Of a DNA stretch of 64,000 bases, positions 47,842 to 64,000 are shown one piece after another (the stretch's first letter is position 1; every line of letters starts with the position of its first letter). Source of the stretch: Paralichthys olivaceus. Its lineage: Eukaryota; Chordata; Actinopteri; Pleuronectiformes; Paralichthyidae. The notes under the pieces are model-generated. The model made no database searches, was not told where the DNA came from, and saw only the letters and a list, made by a program, of their open reading frames with translations. The DNA lies in NCBI RefSeq assembly GCF_024713975.1, contig NC_091094.1:15657001-15721000 (forward strand), in the 5' to 3' direction. The translations under genes and the position numbers were made by a program.

Positions 47842-50800
47842 AGTACATGAACATGGCTGCCAACATACCGGAAAATTGTTTTGTTTTGGTTCTTGCAGGT
47901 AAATTATTATTGTGCTTCTCAAATGATATGAAATGAAGTTAGAAGAGATGGATTTCATTAAAAATAGAATCAATGCAGCAGGAGCTGAGCTATAATGATT
48001 GTCGCTCCCCAATTTCCTGTATGTCAAGCTCCGAAAACAGTGGATCCCACTCCTCCCATAATGCACCTTGATTGTATCTGTTTGTCAGACTCGTTGTGCC
48101 TGGTATCTCAACAGGTCTTTCAAACACAACACTCTTGCTTTCTGTTGGAAATGTGTAGTTTTCGGACGTTTACATACATGCACGATGAGCACATGAGCAG
48201 AAATTACTGAAATTACAGAAGGCTACCTGCATTTTTCTCCATGTTTCTTGTCTTGTTTTTACTGTAACTTTTGTATAGAATAGAACATAATAGAATAGAA
48301 TAGAATAGTCTTTATTGTCATTGTATTAATAAAAGAAAATCTTACACACAAAAAGTTTATTTCCCAGACCCAGTCCGAAATACTAACCCTGATGGCATCG
48401 CTAGGGGTATTTTCTCAACTTCACACAGATCCTTTCAGACACAGACAAAAAACTTCCCACTCAATACATACAAATGTTTTGGCAGATTGAGCAGTACCCA
48501 CCATGAGGATTTTTAAATCATTTTAAAATTGTGATTATTATTAAATGAACTATTACTACAAAATGCAACAGTCGTCAATACATAGAAATATCCTATTAGA
48601 GTACACACGCTCGTTTGTTATCAGCAAACATTTGTGCTCAACATGATGGAGCTACTCAGTTAATTAAAGGAATAATGCAACATTTTTGGAAATATACACT
48701 GTTTTTGTCGATGAGGAGATTGCACGAGCACAAAGACGTGAACAGGGGAAACGGCTCCACTTCAGTTTGTGTATTCAATAAATATGTCACTGAGCTTTTA
48801 TTTAAGGACTTTTGAACAGAGCCAGACTGTCTCCTCTTTGCTTAGCTGAGCCAACCAGCTGCACAAACCAGCAACTGTATTTACTGTGCAGACAAGAGTT
48901 TCTTCTCATCTCTATCTCCGCTTCAAACTCTCCTGGAAAGCAAACAAGTGTATTTCCCAAAACTATTCCTTTACACTGCTAAATGATTCACCCAGTAAAA
49001 CATCAGGGTGAAACTCCAACACCTTTGCTTGTTTCACCTTGTTATTTATTCCATGATAATCAATTGGCCACAGTGGCTCTATTTCATCACATATTGCTAA
49101 AAATTGTAGATCAAAGTAAAAGCACTGTGTAAATAGACTTGCAGTATTCATTTAAAATTCATGGTACGTCATATGAAATATTTATGTGCACCCGCACTTC
49201 GTCCATATTCAATTCATTTATGAAGTTTAGGTAAAAGTGATTAACTATATATTTTAAACTAGTTTTCTACAATTTGACAGGTTTATGATGAGGATACAAG
49301 CACAGAGGGAAGACAGGTGCTTCTCCCTGAAGAGAGAGGTTGTGTAATAATAAACATTTTCTAGCTTTTTATGAGCTATATTTGAGCTTTTTTCCAGGGA
49401 TACATCTATTTTCCTCCCCTCTTCTCTAAATTATCGTATTGTCCTGCATCTAATTATCCAAACCCTTTAGTGCCCTCAGTATCTTCAGTTTCCTCCATGT
49501 ATTCTAATAATTTGTCCTCAGTCCTTTATTGAGGAGTTTTTACCCTTTTCTATTGTTCTTCTTATTCTAGTTATCCAGTGATATCCCCATTTTTCATCTC
49601 TGTGCATCCTCACCTCTTCCGTCCTCAGAGTGGACAGACTGGGAGGCAGGGAGAGATCAGGAGCTGCCCATAAATCGCCTTGGAAGGGAAGAGAGAGAGA
49701 GGAGAGAGAGAGAGAGCTGGAGACAGAGCAGATGCATTGGCAGGAGCAGAGCTCAGGTTTTTTTCTTTCTTCTTCTCCCTCTCTTTCGTCTCTTTTGTTG
49801 TGTCGACACAAATAAAAATCTGATGAGCGTGGGCCGGGACCACCATAATCATTATCACCAGCACCACCAATTCACTGCAAGGCTGTCGTACCCATCCCCT
49901 TTGCCAGAGCTGGATCCCAGTGTGCGGAGCTGGTTGTGCAGCAGGCTAACGCAGGGCTAGCAGGGGGGCTGCAAGGCTCTGTGGCAGTGAGAAGAGGAGG
50001 GGAAGAAAAGGAGGAGGGGCAGTGGTGAGCTGGTGGGCTTCCTCTGCCTCACAGACACATTTTATTGACTTGCTAATTGGATGAGGCACTCGGAGGAGAG
50101 GATGCAGTGACCGAGAGGATCTCTCCAGAGGAGGGATACAGGCACAAGGAGGCATTGCTTTGGGATGCAGCGACTTCATGTCTTTTTGAGGACAAAAAAA
50201 ATTGGAGACCTAACAACAGATGTTTTTTCAGCATCTCCCTGTGAGCCTCACACCGTGCTCTCATAATTTTATGCATGACATTGTCGAATGGACCCTCCAG
50301 CTGCCAGACGCTTCGTGACAAGTGAATGATTTCCATTTTGATATTTTCTCCCCCTGTTCCATCTCATCTGTTTTTTCTGCCGGACTCATCAGATGAAGCT
50401 CTTCTTTTTTCTTTTTTTTTTGTCAGCCTGCTTTGATGTACCGTCTGATATGAGCAGTAATCTGATGGCAAGATAAAGTCCTCATCAAATGAAATGTACA
50501 CGCAGCTTTGCAAGGGATCTTCTTCAGGAAAAATGAAGGTATGATACGAGCAAAAGCCATGACACATACTGTAGTGAGGTGGCATCATTCAGCCTGTCTT
50601 AATTTCAGTCCTACAGTCAAGAATTGGATCAACCTAATGTATTGACTGTTGCATAATTCCAGGCTGAAATCTGAGGCTGAGGCATCAACACTGTCGAGAG
50701 AAATGTCTTCTTCTGTCTGTGTGTCAGGTTTGTAGAGAATAAATGAGTTTAAGAAGGAAAGCTAAGCAGACACGGGCAAGGATTATGAATGAATCAGTGA

Positions 50801-51081
50801 TAGAGACCAGTAGTAGCAGTGTGCATTGAAGAGGATTAATGGAGGCATTAAGAAAACAGTCTAGACTTGTTTCACCACTGGGTCAGCCTTTTAAATAGAT
50901 TCTGAAAATTTGCAATTCGAAGTATTCCTCTTTTTTTCCCACTGACTCTTCATGTCTTTATTAAAGCTTTAAAAGGATAGAGGGATCCCTGACACACGCC
51001 TGATGTCAGACATCATCAGCAGCACGAGGTCTCTTTAGGTGGCTGAGTTTGATCTCACATCTTCTGTTTCCTCTGCTCCAG
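47842..51081. other. Region between cdk4 and the agap2 coding start
   Basis: About 3.2 kb. It holds an (AATAG)n/LINE-like tail at about 48280-48330 ('tctttattgtcattgtatt') and purine-rich GAGA runs at 49685-49715. A relatively GC-rich stretch, 49600-50540, may carry an agap2 promoter and 5' noncoding exon, with a donor-like aatgaag|gtatga at 50537/50538. No TSPAN31 exon was recognised on either strand. Confidence 0.45.
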
Positions 51082-51167
51082 TCTCATCCCGGTTGCCATG
51101 ACGGAGGTGTGTAGGTCTGGCTAGGTCAGAGAGCAGGTGCCACTGTGCTGAGGTGTCTGCCGTCCCA
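51082..51167 (+). promoter_or_regulatory. agap2: agap2 5' leader part with uORF
   Basis: A good acceptor (ctgctccag, ending 51081) precedes 86 leader bases. The leader contains ATG at 51100 opening MTEVCRSG then TAG, a 9-codon uORF that closes before the main ATG. The acceptor implies at least one upstream noncoding exon. The inference rests on sequence only. Confidence 0.45.
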
Positions 51168-63695
<12,528 letters not shown>

Positions 63696-64000
63696 GTCAG
63701 TAACACAACCTTTCTCCTCTTTGTATATATCCATATCTCTTTCTTTGTTTAGTTTCCACATTGTCTCATTTCAAACACCCTTTCTCTTTGGTTGATGCAT
63801 TTTTACACTAAAGCAAACCACTGGATTACCAGGTTTTAAAAAAGTGGCCATGCAGGACTAAGAGACACATGACAAAATAGATAGAGAAATCTATCCCTGG
63901 TTTACATACAATGAGTGTGTGTGTGTGTTTGTCTTGAAAACGTTTTAGTTATTTCATAATTGAAAAAGTTAAATGAACCCAATAGAAAATGATGTGCAAA
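63696..64000 (+). other. agap2 intron 16 (start)
   Basis: Follows the ArfGAP zinc-finger exon. Contains a short GT run near 63916-63930 and no exon before the window ends. The remaining ArfGAP and ankyrin repeats lie beyond base 64000. Confidence 0.65.

Noticed and set aside
51153-51167. GTG-initiated extension of agap2 upstream of ATG 51168
   Set aside because: The codon at 51153 is GTG, not ATG; family members begin with Met a few residues before the QRRTTYLISLTLVK block, which fits 51168.

Overview
The window is vertebrate nuclear DNA, most likely from a ray-finned (teleost, probably percomorph) fish. The evidence is multi-exon genes with canonical vertebrate splice sites, very AT-rich introns, long (GT)n and (ATCT)n microsatellites, and dispersed repeat families and Tc1-like transposon relics typical of fish genomes. 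No prokaryotic, plasmid or viral gene is visible.

Five protein-coding genes can be rebuilt exon by exon with consistent splice phase. On the minus strand, from low to high coordinate, are CYP27B1 (5' end only, exons 1-3, leaving the window at base 1), METTL1 (complete, 6 exons, 241 aa) and MARCHF9 (complete, 4 exons, 347 aa). On the plus strand are CDK4 (complete, 7 coding exons plus a probable noncoding first exon, 306 aa) and AGAP2 long form (16 coding exons, about 957 codons, leaving the window inside the ArfGAP domain). MARCHF9 and CDK4 are head to head across about 2.7 kb.

This is the CDK4 neighbourhood known from human 12q14 (AGAP2, TSPAN31, CDK4, MARCHF9, CYP27B1, METTL1). Two differences stand out. 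The CYP27B1-METTL1 pair is inverted as a block relative to human, and TSPAN31 is not visible between CDK4 and AGAP2. The genes do not form one pathway: vitamin D activation (CYP27B1), tRNA m7G46 methylation (METTL1), membrane E3 ubiquitin ligase (MARCHF9), G1 cell-cycle kinase (CDK4) and a neuronal GTPase/ArfGAP (AGAP2). They are linked by conserved synteny.

The remaining sequence is intergenic or intronic. It contains two decayed Tc1-like transposons of different lineages, a foldback MITE in METTL1 intron 2, LINE 3' tails, at least five dispersed repeat families and several microsatellites. It also contains a perfect 23-bp inverted repeat with a G-run arm upstream of MARCHF9. The points most worth checking are a GC-AG intron in AGAP2 that faces a phase-compatible alternative GT donor plus a 32-nt microexon candidate, the synteny rearrangement, the G-run hairpin, and two unexplained protein-like fragments inside introns. 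I saw no clearly novel biological system.
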